DNA of 64,000 nucleotides, from NCBI GenBank assembly GCA_963971535.1, contig OZ020593.1, positions 18,582,783 to 18,646,782 of the forward strand, given 5' to 3'. This document shows positions 30,366 to 40,635 of the stretch, piece by piece; the stretch's first letter is position 1; the number at the start of each line of letters is the position of its first letter. The notes beneath the pieces were generated by a model. It did no database searches. It was not told where the DNA came from and saw only the letters and a program-made list of their open reading frames with translations. Origin of the DNA: Notolepis coatsorum. Taxonomy: Eukaryota > Chordata > Actinopteri > Aulopiformes > Paralepididae. The position numbers and the translations under genes are program-made.

Positions 30366-31233
30366 GAATGGTTTTCCAACTCCTCGGAGTCGAGTCGACC
30401 GCGTCCCCGACCGCCAAGAACCTTGGTGTTGTCCTCGACGACCAGTTGAACTTCTCTGTTCACATCGCAGCGACAACCAGAACCTGCAGATTCCTCCTGA
30501 TCAACGTCAGAAGGATCCGCCCCTTCCTGACAAAAGAAGCCACCCAACTCCTCATCCAATCAACAGTCATCTCCCGCCTCGACTACTGCAACGCACTGCT
30601 AGCTGGCCTCCCGGCCACTGCCACCAAGCCTCTTCAACTCATTCAAAACGCAGCGGCCCGCCTGATATCAAACCTACCGAAGTCGGCCCATGTCACCCCA
30701 CTTCTTAGGGACCTGCACTGGCTCCCCATTGCTGCACGTATCCGCTTCAAGGCCCTCGACCTAGCATACCGTGCAGCAAAGGGAACCGCTCCCGCCTACC
30801 TCCGGTCAATGGTCTCTAACTACACACCCTCAAGACCCCTACGCTCTGCATCTTCTGGCCGCCTCAGACCTACTCCTATCCAAGCTCCCGGAGGGTCATC
30901 AAAGAGAAGCCGCCTATTCTCAGTCCTTGCCCCACAATGGTGGAATGAACTACCCATCCCAGTTAGGACAGCCGAATCCCGTCCAATCTTTTGCCGTCGA
31001 CTAAAGACTCACTTCAACCATTATCTGAAATGATTAAAAAAAAATCTAACCCTGACTAACTTTACTGTCATGCACTTGTCCTAATAAACTAACCTACACT
31101 GTAACACGCAACACTTGATGAACATTGTTACTCAGCTGATGGAGTTGTACCCTTCTTGCTGTCTTGTCGTACAGAACTTGTAAGTCGCTTTGGATAAAAG
31201 CGTCAGCTAAATGACTAAATGTAAATGTAAATG
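30366..31233 (+). mobile_element. L2 LINE fragment
   Basis: The open frame to 31033 reads SPTAKNLGVVLDDQLNFSVH, SRLDYCNALLAGLPATATKP, LQLIQNAAARLISNLPKS and LRDLHWLPIAARIRFKALDL, ending LKTHFNHYLK: the C-terminus of a fish L2 reverse transcriptase. The 3' end AAGTCGCTTTGGATAAAAGC plus GTCAGCTAAATGACTAAATG and TAAATG repeats is the classic L2 terminus. No internal stop, so relatively young. It splits the THAP exon. Confidence 0.93.
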
Positions 31234-31331
31234 AGTCTGTACCGCACATTTTTGCAAGGAGGACATTGATAATAAGGACTTTATGATGCTGGGATGAGTT
31301 CCAGGATTACACTAAAGAAGGGTGCTGTACC

Positions 31332-31979
31332 TAGAGCCATATGGAATCCGCGATCACGGAATCGCGGACGGAATCGCGGAATTGAGCAATAAAAATGGAA
31401 TCAAACTATAAAAAAATAAAAAATAAATCTTTTTTTTATTTTTATGTTGTGGGACTTGTACAGCACTTTGTTCAACTTTGTCAGTGCTGTAAAGTTTAAA
31501 CCTTTTCAAATCTTAGACAAACAAAACACTTTGCTTTCATGAAATATTGTAAGCCGTCATTTGAGGCTTTATAAAAGCAGCATAATGAACACAAATCTGT
31601 CAGTGCCGAGTCCGACCTCATCTTAAATAACAAACAGCATTGCTTGTTGTAGTTAACAAAGAGAGGCAGAGTTGATTTTGCAAAAATATATATAATTTTT
31701 ATTAATTTTTTTAAATAATAAATTTTTTTCTCATATTCGAATCCCATGCCCATCGAACGAAGCTTCGAAGTATTTAAGACAGCCCTATTAAATGGACTGT
31801 TATATCTTATTAAATTGTGGACATTTATTCATTCCCACTTATTAGACACTATTTCTGATGGTAAAATGAGCGTACAAAGCAAAATACAGAATTCTGAAAT
31901 ATTAAAACGAAAAAAACGGAATTTGGAAGAAAATAAAATGGAATTTGGAAAAAAATAAAACGGATTTCATATGGCTCTA
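31332..31979. mobile_element. hAT element (648 bp), TSD GCTGTACC
   Basis: Ends TAGAGCCATATGGAATCCG and CGGATTTCATATGGCTCTA with the 8-bp duplication GCTGTACC at 31324-31331 and 31980-31987. Removing it restores the THAP reading KKGAVPCIRD. Within, a second hAT terminus (TTCGAAG...AAGACAGCCCTA, to about 31789) suggests an older hAT piece. Confidence 0.92.
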
Positions 31980-32734
31980 GCTGTACCATGTATTCGGGAC
32001 CCGAAAGAATCCGTAAGTACAAATGTAATTAGTCAGCTAACTAAATAATTGTTGCTAGCTTAGCTAACGTTATTTTAGCTCTGTGCTTAATTATATATAT
32101 GTAGACCTAGTTGTGTGTATTGCGAATTAATGATTGTGTTCCTTGTGTGTGTTTGGGGGGGAATAGCTAGGTTTATCTCAGCTGTTTATTGCGCCAAGAA
32201 AATCTAACGTTAGTACACGCTGTGTGTGTGTGTGTGTGTGTGTGTGTTAGACGGAGTGTAAGGTATTCCATCCTAATTGTGAAATAAATGATCAAATAAT
32301 CCAGTCGGGCCTGACTATATTCAATATCTAAACTTTACCTGCACTATTCTTACCCTACCTTCAATGGTTTTATTCCAAGTAGTGAATCAAAATATGTTAC
32401 AGACAGATACCCATTGTATTGTATTATATATGTAATTGTTTTTATCCTTAGGGCAGCAGGCCTTTGCAGCGCCCCGGGACATCTGTTGCCAGACCGACCC
32501 CCCAAATAGGATATCTGTTGGCACTCAGATCTCGAAAAGAACTTTACAGACACATGTCAAAAGTCGAGGTTTGTAACATTTCTGATCAATTAGCAAATTA
32601 TGTATTCCAGTTAGTGCTGTGATGTGTTGCTTAGAATATCAATTCTGTAGCTATTGCACATGTAATGCACACATGTAGTTTTGGCAGCTATAATAGCCTT
32701 TAGATATCAATCTATCTACTGTAATATCATCCAC

Positions 32735-32970
32735 AGACAAACTGCAAATGGTCCAAAATGCTGCAGCCAAAATAATCCTGTCACATCACTCCCATTCTGG
32801 CATCCCTGCACTGGCTCCCGGTACACTATAGAATTAACTTCAAAGTCCTCACTTTTACTTTCAGAGCACTCCACGGTCAGACCCCCATCTACATCACTGA
32901 ACTCATCCATCCCTACACCAACACCCGCTCACTCAGATCTGAACAGGCCATCAGACTTGTGAATGCCTAG
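32735..32970 (+). mobile_element. short LINE C-terminal fragment
   Basis: TDKLQMVQNAAAKIILSHHS, then in other frames LHWLPVHYRINFKVLTFTFR, ALHGQTPIYITELIHPYTNT and RSLRSEQAIRLV-like text. This is an L2/CR1-type RT C-terminus with frame changes, 5'-truncated. Confidence 0.7.
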
Positions 32971-32979
32971 CAATCTGTA

Positions 32980-33990
32980 CACATTGAACTAAAGTCTGCT
33001 TTCTTTGACTACACGAGCAAATGATGTGGACTTCAATTCACCCTGTCCTGTAATTAACTGTACATCCTATGTGCATTGCACAACGGCTACCTCCATCACC
33101 TTATCATAAGCTCTCAGTTGACCGATGTAAAGCTTTCTAAATAGTCATAGGCTGATTTTCAATGACCTAACCTTAGTTAGGTTACAGAGCAACCCGAATT
33201 CTTCAATGCTACCTGACTAAGAACAAATGCCATGCTTATAGACCTACAAGAAGCAGACAGACAGTTTGAATGTTCAAGCTTCTTAGATAAGGCTTAGTTA
33301 AGGCTGTTGCAGCAAATAGCATTTGTACTATTTTGTGGTAAATATTTTGCTAACTAGATATTTTTACTTGTTGTAACATTAGCATGTAGAGTAATGTATA
33401 TAGCTAGCTAGTGGTGTATGGAAGATGCTGTTGGAATTTGTGAGCTGGTCTCAGAGTTCAGAGTTTATACGGTTGTGTGTGTGAGTGATTATGCTTGCCA
33501 TAGTGATTGAAGTGGTGAAGACACCATTGCTAGGCAACTGGGCAATGCGTCTTGAAGCCACAACACTGGGTCCTTCATGTGGACTATTCTCATGAACACT
33601 GTAAACACGACCCCATTTAATAATTAAAAGTGTTTGGCAAGTCAGTGCTATTTACTCCTCTTATAATAGTGGATTTATTCCTCCCAGTATTAGTATTTGT
33701 GTTTATGGAAGCCATGTTCTTTTTATTGATAACTGCTCCTTGGTTATCCAATGTTTATTATTTGGATAAATAACAAGTTCAGTTAATCGTATATACTTGA
33801 ATTGTCACCATTTGCACAACTGCCTTTGTTCATTTACAATTACACAATTGTATGATGTACAAGTAATATTCGCTGGTATTATAATGTAAAATAAATTGTG
33901 TTTTGTGCTGTACAACACAGTGACATTCCTTCATGCACAACAGTATTCAAATACATTATACAGCTGTACTGTTATTACATTATACATACT
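32980..33990. other. Kolobok-like element interior without recognisable gene
   Basis: AT-rich sequence. I looked for the Kolobok transposase core in six frames by eye and saw none; it was probably lost or too decayed. Confidence 0.4.
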
Positions 33991-33999
33991 TGTTTACGC

Positions 34000-34940
34000 C
34001 CCGGATTGGCAGATGCCCATAATCTGCCCTGTAGATATTGTTTGCCATTTGCAGCGAATATGGGTTTACTTTAGGCAGACCGGTTCCAAACCTGGGTGGT
34101 CTACCATGCACAAAGGGGGTTCCGGTGCTTGGTCACATCTTCTCCTGACCTATATAAAACAACACAGTTAGTCCATTTATTCACCGTAAACCCTGTCCTC
34201 ATCCTTCAAGGTCAATCTAAAGAATGCGACATTAGCCAGATGCATGTTTTCTGTAACTGTTAGCCAGATGAATGTTTTTGTAACATTGATGACTACCTTT
34301 TCTACTTGTTTTTTAGACTATTTGTGTACTCATAAACAGTACTGTATATTTGTAGATCTGGTATGTCATAAATGTCTAGATGCAACAGTACTGTCTACCT
34401 GTATGTCATTTATGTTATGATGAATTGAAAATGGGGGACCCTGATGTAAACAAGACGAAAGTCTCTCTCTGGTCTGCATCCCCCTATGTAATTGAGCTGT
34501 ACTGTACCCATTCTGCAATCTGTTAATAAAGTTTTCAATCAATCAATCAATCAATACCTGAGGTACTTCCAGGCAACAACGATTCTCCACCGCGGTAGGC
34601 ATTAGAGCACAGTTGCCACACACACCTGCATAAACGAAAGTGCATATACTGTAAAGTGAACAGATTCAACACAATTCCTACTGTACTTGTAAGACGTGGA
34701 TGCAATATATAACATTATGCTTCTCTTTTCGTTGGGCATGCTACCTAATTTACCCAAAGAAAACTAACGTTATAGCTCGCTATAACGTCATAAATGACTA
34801 CTAACTAACGTTACTGTTACTGACTGTTGTTAGACAGTATACATTACCCACCACTCAGAAACAACTTGAAGCCCTCCCTCAATCTCGTCTTCCTCGTAGT
34901 CGGGGTCACTCTCCGGATCAAAAACATATGCTTGCGCCAT
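34000..34940 (-). pseudogene. P2X7 C-terminal (ballast)-like zinc-cysteine protein gene
   Basis: Exon 1 (34940-34852): MAQAYVFDPESDPDYEEDEI, EGGLQVVSEW, donor TG|GTGGGT. Exon 2 (34625-34559, after ATGCAG): CVCGNCALMPTAVENRCCLE then VPQ. Exon 3 (34149 downward, after TATATAG): RRRCDQAPEPPLCMVDHPGL, EPVCL, then in a shifted frame SLQMANNIYRADYGHLPIRG. WCxCGxCxxMPTxxExxCC with CxxxHPGxxxVCL and LQxAxxxYRxxYG is the conserved core of the P2X7 receptor's cytoplasmic cysteine-rich domain and of stand-alone fish homologues. The acidic MAxxYxFxPESDP leader is typical of the latter. It converges on the THAP gene and its start lies 280 bp inside the right end, so I infer it belongs to the transposon. 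One frameshift is visible; a LINE-A tail fills intron 2. Confidence 0.7.
34318..34554 (+). mobile_element. LINE-A 3' tail
   Basis: AACAGTACTGTATATTTGTA through GAATTGAAAATGGGGGACCC to (CAAT)n. Lies in an intron of the P2X7-like gene. Confidence 0.95.
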
Positions 34941-35227
34941 GTTTGTGTACGAGTTCACTTTTGCACGCGTATGGGCGGAGCTACAGGTGGGGGGTCTCTC
35001 TCTCTTCCCGTCACTCAAAAATCGCATTCCAAGTATGGGCGTGGCCAAGCCTCAAAACGGCTTAAAATGTTGAGGTAGACAAATGCTGTTTTTGAGTACA
35101 TGATTAGAAAGAAAATATATATATATATTTTTTTAAATAAACCTTACATATGTGTTCCATAAACTCACAGGAATTGTGTAAAAGTGCCCAAATAGTGAAA
35201 GAAATTGTAAAATAGTTCCCCTTCAAT

Positions 35228-35809
35228 ATAAAGTTTGCCAATAGGGATGTATCGGTAGTATTCAGTGTTTCCCTTATATGCTGCTGAATTAGGACCGCCG
35301 CTGCTATGAACTAGACTATTTAAATAAAAAAAAAAAAATTATAATTTTTTTCTTATCATTTCATTTGGGCTGTGGAGGGTGCTTAATGTAAAAGACTGAC
35401 CTGAGGAAAAGGCTGCAGGGAGACGACCCTCGTTCTCGTCCTCCTCCTCGTTCTCGTCCTCCTCCTCGTTCTCCTCCTCTCGTTGCACCTGGGCCTCCTC
35501 GTTAGTATAGTGGCCAGTATCCCCGCCTGTCAGGCGGAAGACCGGGGGTTAAATTCCCCGACGGGCAGCCTCTACTTGTGTAGTGGCTTTACCAAATCAG
35601 CCACTGTATTTTATCTTCGAGTTATTTTAAACTCACACACACACCCCCTCTGCCCAATTATTTTCTCACCTGGTTCTTCCTGCTCGCTCTTCCTGTCCTT
35701 CTTCCTCTCTCCCTCTTTGCTGTCAACCAAAAAGCCAACATTAACACAACATGAAGGGTGACTCCCATCAAGGGCACTCCAAGACGAGGGGTAGGGGACG
35801 CAGCCTAAG
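35228..35809. repeat. 600-bp repeat with tRNA-Asp-like core, copy 2
   Basis: Same order and near-identity as 21155-21754. It begins only a few bases right of the Kolobok-like element's end. Confidence 0.8.
35496..35568 (+). tRNA. tRNA-Asp(GTC)-like sequence, second copy, likely inactive
   Basis: The same 73-nt tRNA-Asp-like core as at 21412, with anticodon GTC and the same altered B box (GTTAAATTCC). It adds changes at GGCCAGT and in the acceptor stem (GGGCAG), so pairing with TCCTCG is weaker. Confidence 0.55.
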
Positions 35810-36452
35810 TCTACGATCTGGCAAAGTGGAAGAGTTGTGACCAGTCTTTTATGGCAGGGTTGATTAAAAATTGGAAACAGCTGATCTCGCGATCACTCCA
35901 TGTTCATAACGAAGTATGTTTGCAGCACAAAAATAGAAGCCACGGAGGGAATAGAACCTCTGGCCCTGGCGTGTTAATGCTTTGCTCAATAGCACTTGGA
36001 CAACACTGTCAACTAACCTGCTAGAAGGGACACATCCTACGGTCAATGAGTAATAGTCTCATCTAGAATGGTCCTTTTTTGGTTTATTTAAAAAGGTGCT
36101 ATAGATAACATTCAGTCACAAGTACCAGCATGTCATTTATCCAATCAGGTGCACATAGCAAATTCACACGCACATGACTCCATGAACATGAATAACCTTG
36201 AACAATTCTAAGGTAGTTTTAAGTTATTTCTCCGGCAGCATGCGCTAATATGGATTCCGGCGGCATGTGCGCGCAGCACCAGCACCGCTGTTGAATTTAT
36301 TTTCAGGGGAAACACTGGTATTGGCAGTGGTAGTAGTCGTAATAGTAATCCAGTATATATTTTTTTATTTTCTAAAAAAAAAAAAAAACAGTTCAACACA
36401 GGTAACCACTTTTGCTTCATTTCTTTGATGGCTCAAATGTATGCTCTAGTCC

Positions 36453-36577
36453 AGTGGTTCCCAAACCTCTCCGAGACACCCCAGCCGTTCCATGTATTTG
36501 TTAAATTCCACCACCAGCACACCTTGATTCAACGAATAAATGGCTTGTTAAGTTGAGGAGAGGATTGGGAAGCACTA
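36453..36577. mobile_element. 125-bp hAT MITE
   Basis: CAGTGGTTCCCAAACCTCTC at the left pairs with GAGAGGATTGGGAAGCACTA at the right. Flanking CTCTAGTC / GTCTAGTC match at seven of eight positions. Confidence 0.75.
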
Positions 36578-37046
36578 GTCTAGTCGTTTTTGTGTTTTGA
36601 GCACAAAGTTCATCATAGATCTAGCCTCTTTATTTTGCTCTCAACGTGCACCAGATTGATGCATTTAACTTTAAAATGTACCAAAAAAAAGAATTTGGTT
36701 ACACTTTAAATAAAAATTAAATGTCCTGAGGGGTGACACCAAAAGTAGTGCTGTAACACATAGCCTACGTTGTAATATGTTAAATGTATATTGAGGAACC
36801 ATAATTACTACTACTGGATAATTGATATAGTTAACTGAAGGGTTGTCCCAACTTTTCTGATTTATTTGCAGTTGCGTCAAAATGGAGATCAGTTGCATTA
36901 AAACACTCGCTCCTATTCCCCTATGCATTCAAGTCACGCTGCATTCACGACCGTGTTGACTCATTTGCTTCAGAACAATCCCAGTTGCGATATCACGATG
37001 TAAAGCAAAACACGCTATTAATTCAACATTCAATATATTTTCTTAC

Positions 37047-37557
37047 TTTTGTGTTGACATCTCGCCAGATTCCTGTTTTTGGGTTCCACCCTCACTGACT
37101 CACAGTCCGTCTCCTAGAAAAGAAATAAAGTGTTTGCCATACTCCTAACTACCGGTACCCAAATCTACACAATGAATCACAACAGCAATACCATTGGTTG
37201 CTGCAGTCTTTGAGATATTAGGCTACTACTAGGGTTCTTACATGTCTAAAAAAGAGAACATTTCATAATGTTGCCAAACAAAAACTCAACACACTTACCT
37301 GAGACTCCCTGTCTCTGGCAGTCTGTCCCTGCCCATCTGTGCCCAGCTCTGCTGTCTGTGTAGTATCATCATCTCTTGCCTGCTCTGCCTAATGACATCA
37401 TTATGAAACATTTCCATTAGCATTACACCCCTTTCTTATGAACATTTTCAACTAGTCTTAAGTCTTTGAGATATTAGGCTAGTACTAGGGTTCTTACTTT
37501 GCGTTTTGGTGTACTGAAATTTTTTCTGATGTCTGTATTTTTCCTTTTTCCTGCCAT
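37047..37557 (-). pseudogene. three in-phase exons of a hAT-like (TTF/hAT type) gene
   Basis: Exon 1 (37557-37498): MAGKRKNTDIRKNFSTPKRK, donor GTAAGAA. Exon 2 (37388-37299, acceptor TCATTAG): AEQARDDDTTQTAELGTDGQ, then GQTARDRESQ, donor GTAAGTG. Exon 3 (37113-37047, acceptor TTTTCTAG): ETDCESVRVEPKNRNLARCQ, donor GTAAGA. All three join in phase without stops, so this is a real coding series. The N-terminus MxGKRKxTDIRxxF resembles hAT-derived proteins with TTF-type zinc fingers. Further exons would lie leftward of 37047, where I see a MITE and AT-rich DNA. It could be a domesticated gene, but the nearby TE load favours a remnant. Confidence 0.5.
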
Positions 37558-37999
37558 GTTCTACCTGGCTGGCTAAACACGCACATTATTATTTTTAACA
37601 ATTATTTTATACAGAAATCGTCATGATTCCTGACACTCTTACCTCGCGACGCCGCCCACACGGACACAGGACCTGGAGAGGAGACGCATCTTTATTTTTA
37701 CGCCACAACGGTGTGATTTAAGTTTACTTTTTTACATAAAATCCCTTGTCATTTGAACTGTCACAGCCTCCATTCCTCTGCACCCGAGTCTACTTCATAT
37801 GGCTCTGCTTCAAGCCAGATCGTTACAGAAAGGACAGAGACAGCCAACCAGCGTTTACCCCGTCCTGCACAAGTGCGCATAATTGAATGATTTCCGAAAA
37901 GGCTTGATCAATTAAATAGGCTTTATCCCATCCCAGCACAAAAACGATACAAAAAGACAAGGACATTTTTAAAACGTTAGCTAGCTTGCAGTAATTTCC

Positions 38000-38143
38000 T
38001 GATGAATTGAAAATGGGGGACCCTGATGTAAACAAGACGAAAGTCTTTCTCTGGTCTGCATCCCCTTAACAATTGTGTGTATTGAGCTGTACTGTATTGT
38101 ACCCATTCTGCAATCTGTTAATAAAGTTTTCAATCAATCAATA
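38000..38143 (+). mobile_element. LINE-A 3' tail (144 bp)
   Basis: GATGAATTGAAAATGGGGGA to TTTTCAATCAATCAAT, matching the 3'-most part of LINE-A. Confidence 0.95.
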
Positions 38144-38283
38144 GATACTGCTGCACACCAGAATTGTGCTACCAGCGCTCCTGCGCACACACGGCATGCG
38201 CATGACCCACAATCGTTTTCAAAAGTGTTTTCACTCAACAATATTCTGCTACCTTGCTGACGACAGACAGACAGACCAATAGG

Positions 38284-40632
38284 GTCCAGCTGCAGACTCT
38301 GAGCCTCGGTCCAGATTGGAACTTCCGCCCTGCCACAGGATTATTACTCCTGTGACAGGGCAATGCGCTGATTGGCGGAAAGTACGGAAGTATCTCGAAG
38401 TACGTCTGACGTATCTCGAATTACGTCTGACGTTTCTCTACGTTAGCGAACGTTAAACGTTGTATTCATAAAATAATATAAATTCAGCAGCATGGGGAGG
38501 GCCGGGGGGAGGGGAGGTACAGGTAGTAGAAGACATAGAGGTACAGGTCACATAATTATAGTACAGTGGAGAAGTAAAAATAGAATAAAAAGGCAGTGTA
38601 AACAATATACAATATTATTAACACGCCTCGCGGGCTCATTATAATACGAGAGCCGTGGGTCTGCATTGTATAGAGCGGATCCCCCGGCCGTATTCAAGCG
38701 CTGGAGCGCTTTGCGATGGATCAAACTGTATTAATATAGTAGTAATAATAGTAGTTGGCTAGTTGCGCGCTTCTGGCCACCTCCCGCAGTGCGCGCACAC
38801 ACACACTGTCTGTAGCCTATACAGTACGTGCAAAATTAGTTGTCAAGAGCCAATCGCACAGGTTGCCTCATCTCATCTGGCTCTGCAAATAGATCTAGAG
38901 TCTGAATATGATATATAGCCTGCTGATGATCTCTCTCAAATCCATTCTGAGAACGGAATGCAGTGCCCGCGACGAGGGTCTTGATTGATTGATTGAAAAT
39001 TGTATTAACAGATCATGCTGGACCTACAAAAGGCCTTTGACACTGTCAATCACTCCATTCTTGATTGAACATTTTATTAACAGATTGCAGAATGGGTACA
39101 GTACAGCTCAATACACACAATTGTTAAGGGGATGCAGACCAGAGAAAGACTTTTGTCTCGTTTACATCAGGGTCCCCCATTTTCAATTCATCGTAACATA
39201 TGACATACACGACATACAGATAGACAGTACTGCTACATCTATACATTTATGACATACCAGATTTGCAAATACAGTATTGTTTGTGATACAAAAAGAGTCC
39301 AGAAAAGAGAGTATATACATTTGACGTAGAAACTGTACATTGGAGGAGGTTGGGTAGGTGGGGGGGGGGGGGGACTGTACATTGGAGGTGGTTGGGGGGG
39401 GGGGTCGGGTAGGAGGGGTGGGTGGGTGGGGGACACTGTACAACTTGTACAAGCAAAACTGTACATTGGAATATTGACAACCATACTTGGTAATTTACTG
39501 TACATTGGAGGGGGTTGGGTTACAACACAGGAGCAGAGTTAAAACAACAGTACAGTACTGTTTCTCATTCCTGTACTGTTGTTTATACTCTGCTCCTGTG
39601 TTGTAACGCAACCCCCTCCAATGTACAGTAAATGACCAAGTATGGTTGTCAATATTCCAATGTACAGTTTTGCTTGTACAGTTGTACAGTGTCCCCCACC
39701 CACCCACCCCTCCTACCCGACCACCCCCCCCCCCCCCCCCCAAGGCGAAAGTCTTTCTCTGGTCTGCATCCCCTTAACAATTGTGTGTATTGAGCTGTAC
39801 TGTACCCATTCTGCAATCTGTTAATAAAATGTTCAATCAAGAATGGAGTGATTGACAGTGTCAAATGCCTTTTGTAGGTCCAGCATGATCTGTTAATACA
39901 ATTTTCAATCAATCAATCAATCAATCAAGACCCTCGTCGCGGGCACTGCATTCCGTTCTCAGAATGGATTTGACTCGAGAGAGATCATCAGCAGGCTATA
40001 TATGATATTCAGACTCTAGATCTATTTGCAGAGCCAGATGAGATGAGGCAACCTGTGCGATTGGCTCTTGACAACTAATTTTGCACGTACTGTATAGGCT
40101 ACAGACAGTATGTGTGTATGCGCGCACTGCGGGAGGTGGCCAGAAGCGCGCAACTAGCCAACTACTATTATTACTACTATATTAATACAGTTTGATCCAT
40201 CGCAAAGCGCTCCAGCGCTTGAATACGGCCGGGGGATCCGCTCTATACAATGCAGACCCACGGCTCTCGTATTATAATGAGCCCGCGAGGCGTGTTATTA
40301 TTAGAGTTAATAATATTGTATATTGTTTACACTGCCTTTTTATTCTATTTTTACTTCTCCACTGTACTATAATTATGTGACCTGTACCTCTATGTCTTCT
40401 ACTACCTGTACCTCCCCTCCCCCCGGCCCTCCCCATGCTGCTGAATTTATATTATTTTATGAATACAACGTTTAACGTTCGCTAACGTAGAGAAACGTCA
40501 GACGTAATTCGAGATACGTCAGACGTACTTCGAGATACTTCCGTACTTTCCGCCAATCAGCGCATTGCCCTGTCACAGGAGTAATAATCCTGTGGCAGGG
40601 CGGAAGTTCCAATCTGGACCGAGGCTCCGAGG
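38284..40632. repeat. 2.35-kb near-perfect palindrome
   Basis: The left arm (38284-39560) is repeated inverted as the right arm (39566-40632) around about 39563. Outer parts pair almost base for base, for example GAGCCTCGGTCCAGATTGGA with TCCAATCTGGACCGAGGCTC. The right arm lacks about 250 bp matching 39150-39400. Small differences (ACACACACAC versus ACACATACAG near 38795/40105) show the arms have diverged slightly. The ends read TAGGGTCC / CGACCCTA, possibly hAT-like. Each arm holds a LINE-A tail toward the centre. Confidence 0.95.
38972..39535 (-). mobile_element. chimeric LINE-A 3' tail in the palindrome's left arm
   Basis: Antisense tail (GATTGATTGATTGAAAATTG), then 49 bp of LINE-A ORF in sense orientation (CATGCTGGACCTACAAAAGG...; compare 6090-6138), then a second antisense tail with the full 3' UTR and G-runs. 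The mirror copy is at about 39600-39930. Confidence 0.9.
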
Positions 40633-40635
40633 CTG

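Larger units (their letters stand above)
30238..32568 (+). pseudogene. THAP-domain gene of the Kolobok-like element
   Basis: 30238-30365 reads MSKSGKLRCAVPNCRATNVS then LHLFPDDSVTCNQWTKFIFG: the first half of a THAP domain (C-x4-C). After the L2, 31231-31331 reads VCTAHFCKEDIDNKDFMMLG with a stop, giving the C-x2-H pair (CTAH). Around a hAT insertion the frame reads ITLKKGAVPCIRDPKES up to a donor at 32013 (GTAAGT); LKxGAVP is the THAP-end motif. 32452-32568, with TCCTTAG and GAG|GTTTGT borders, reads RPLQRPGTSVARPTPQIGYL with LALRSRKELYRHMSKVE, a plausible next exon. THAP domains bind the transposon ends. Downstream exons with the DDE core are not recognisable. Confidence 0.7.
29924..35223. 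mobile_element. Kolobok-like two-gene DNA transposon (TTAA), nested insertions
   Basis: Left end AGGGGAACTCTTATAAATG after TTAA (29920-29923). Right end CAAATAGTGAAAG...AAATAGTTCCCCT before TCAA, one change from TTAA. A 416-bp MITE at 52575-52990 with perfect TTAA flanks matches both ends, confirming the boundaries. Genes converge: a THAP-domain gene on plus (from 30238) and a P2X7-C-terminus-like gene on minus (from 34940). TTAA targets plus a THAP-domain transposase indicate Kolobok. Insertions inside: L2 (30366-31233), hAT (31332-31979), LINE piece (32735-32970), LINE-A tail (34318-34554). I did not find the catalytic core. Confidence 0.75.

Noticed and set aside
30238-30708. 156-codon ORF as an intact THAP protein
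   Set aside because: After GDPPNGF the frame runs into L2 sequence in a non-coding frame.
20617-31789. One 11-kb hAT element between TAGGGCTGT at 20617 and ACAGCCCTA at 31789
   Set aside because: The ends resemble each other (TTCGAAGCTTCGTTC), but the flanking 8-mers differ and the right end is inside another hAT; they are two solo ends of one family.
35930-36000. tRNA-headed SINE on minus with B-box-like GGTTCTATTCCC
   Set aside because: The A box and folding are too weak, and no second copy exists in the window.
39183-39505. Proline-rich small ORFs (also at 43093-43428, 47163-47551 and 7109-7557)
   Set aside because: They are frames through the C/G-tract 3' UTR of LINE-A and recur wherever that tail occurs.
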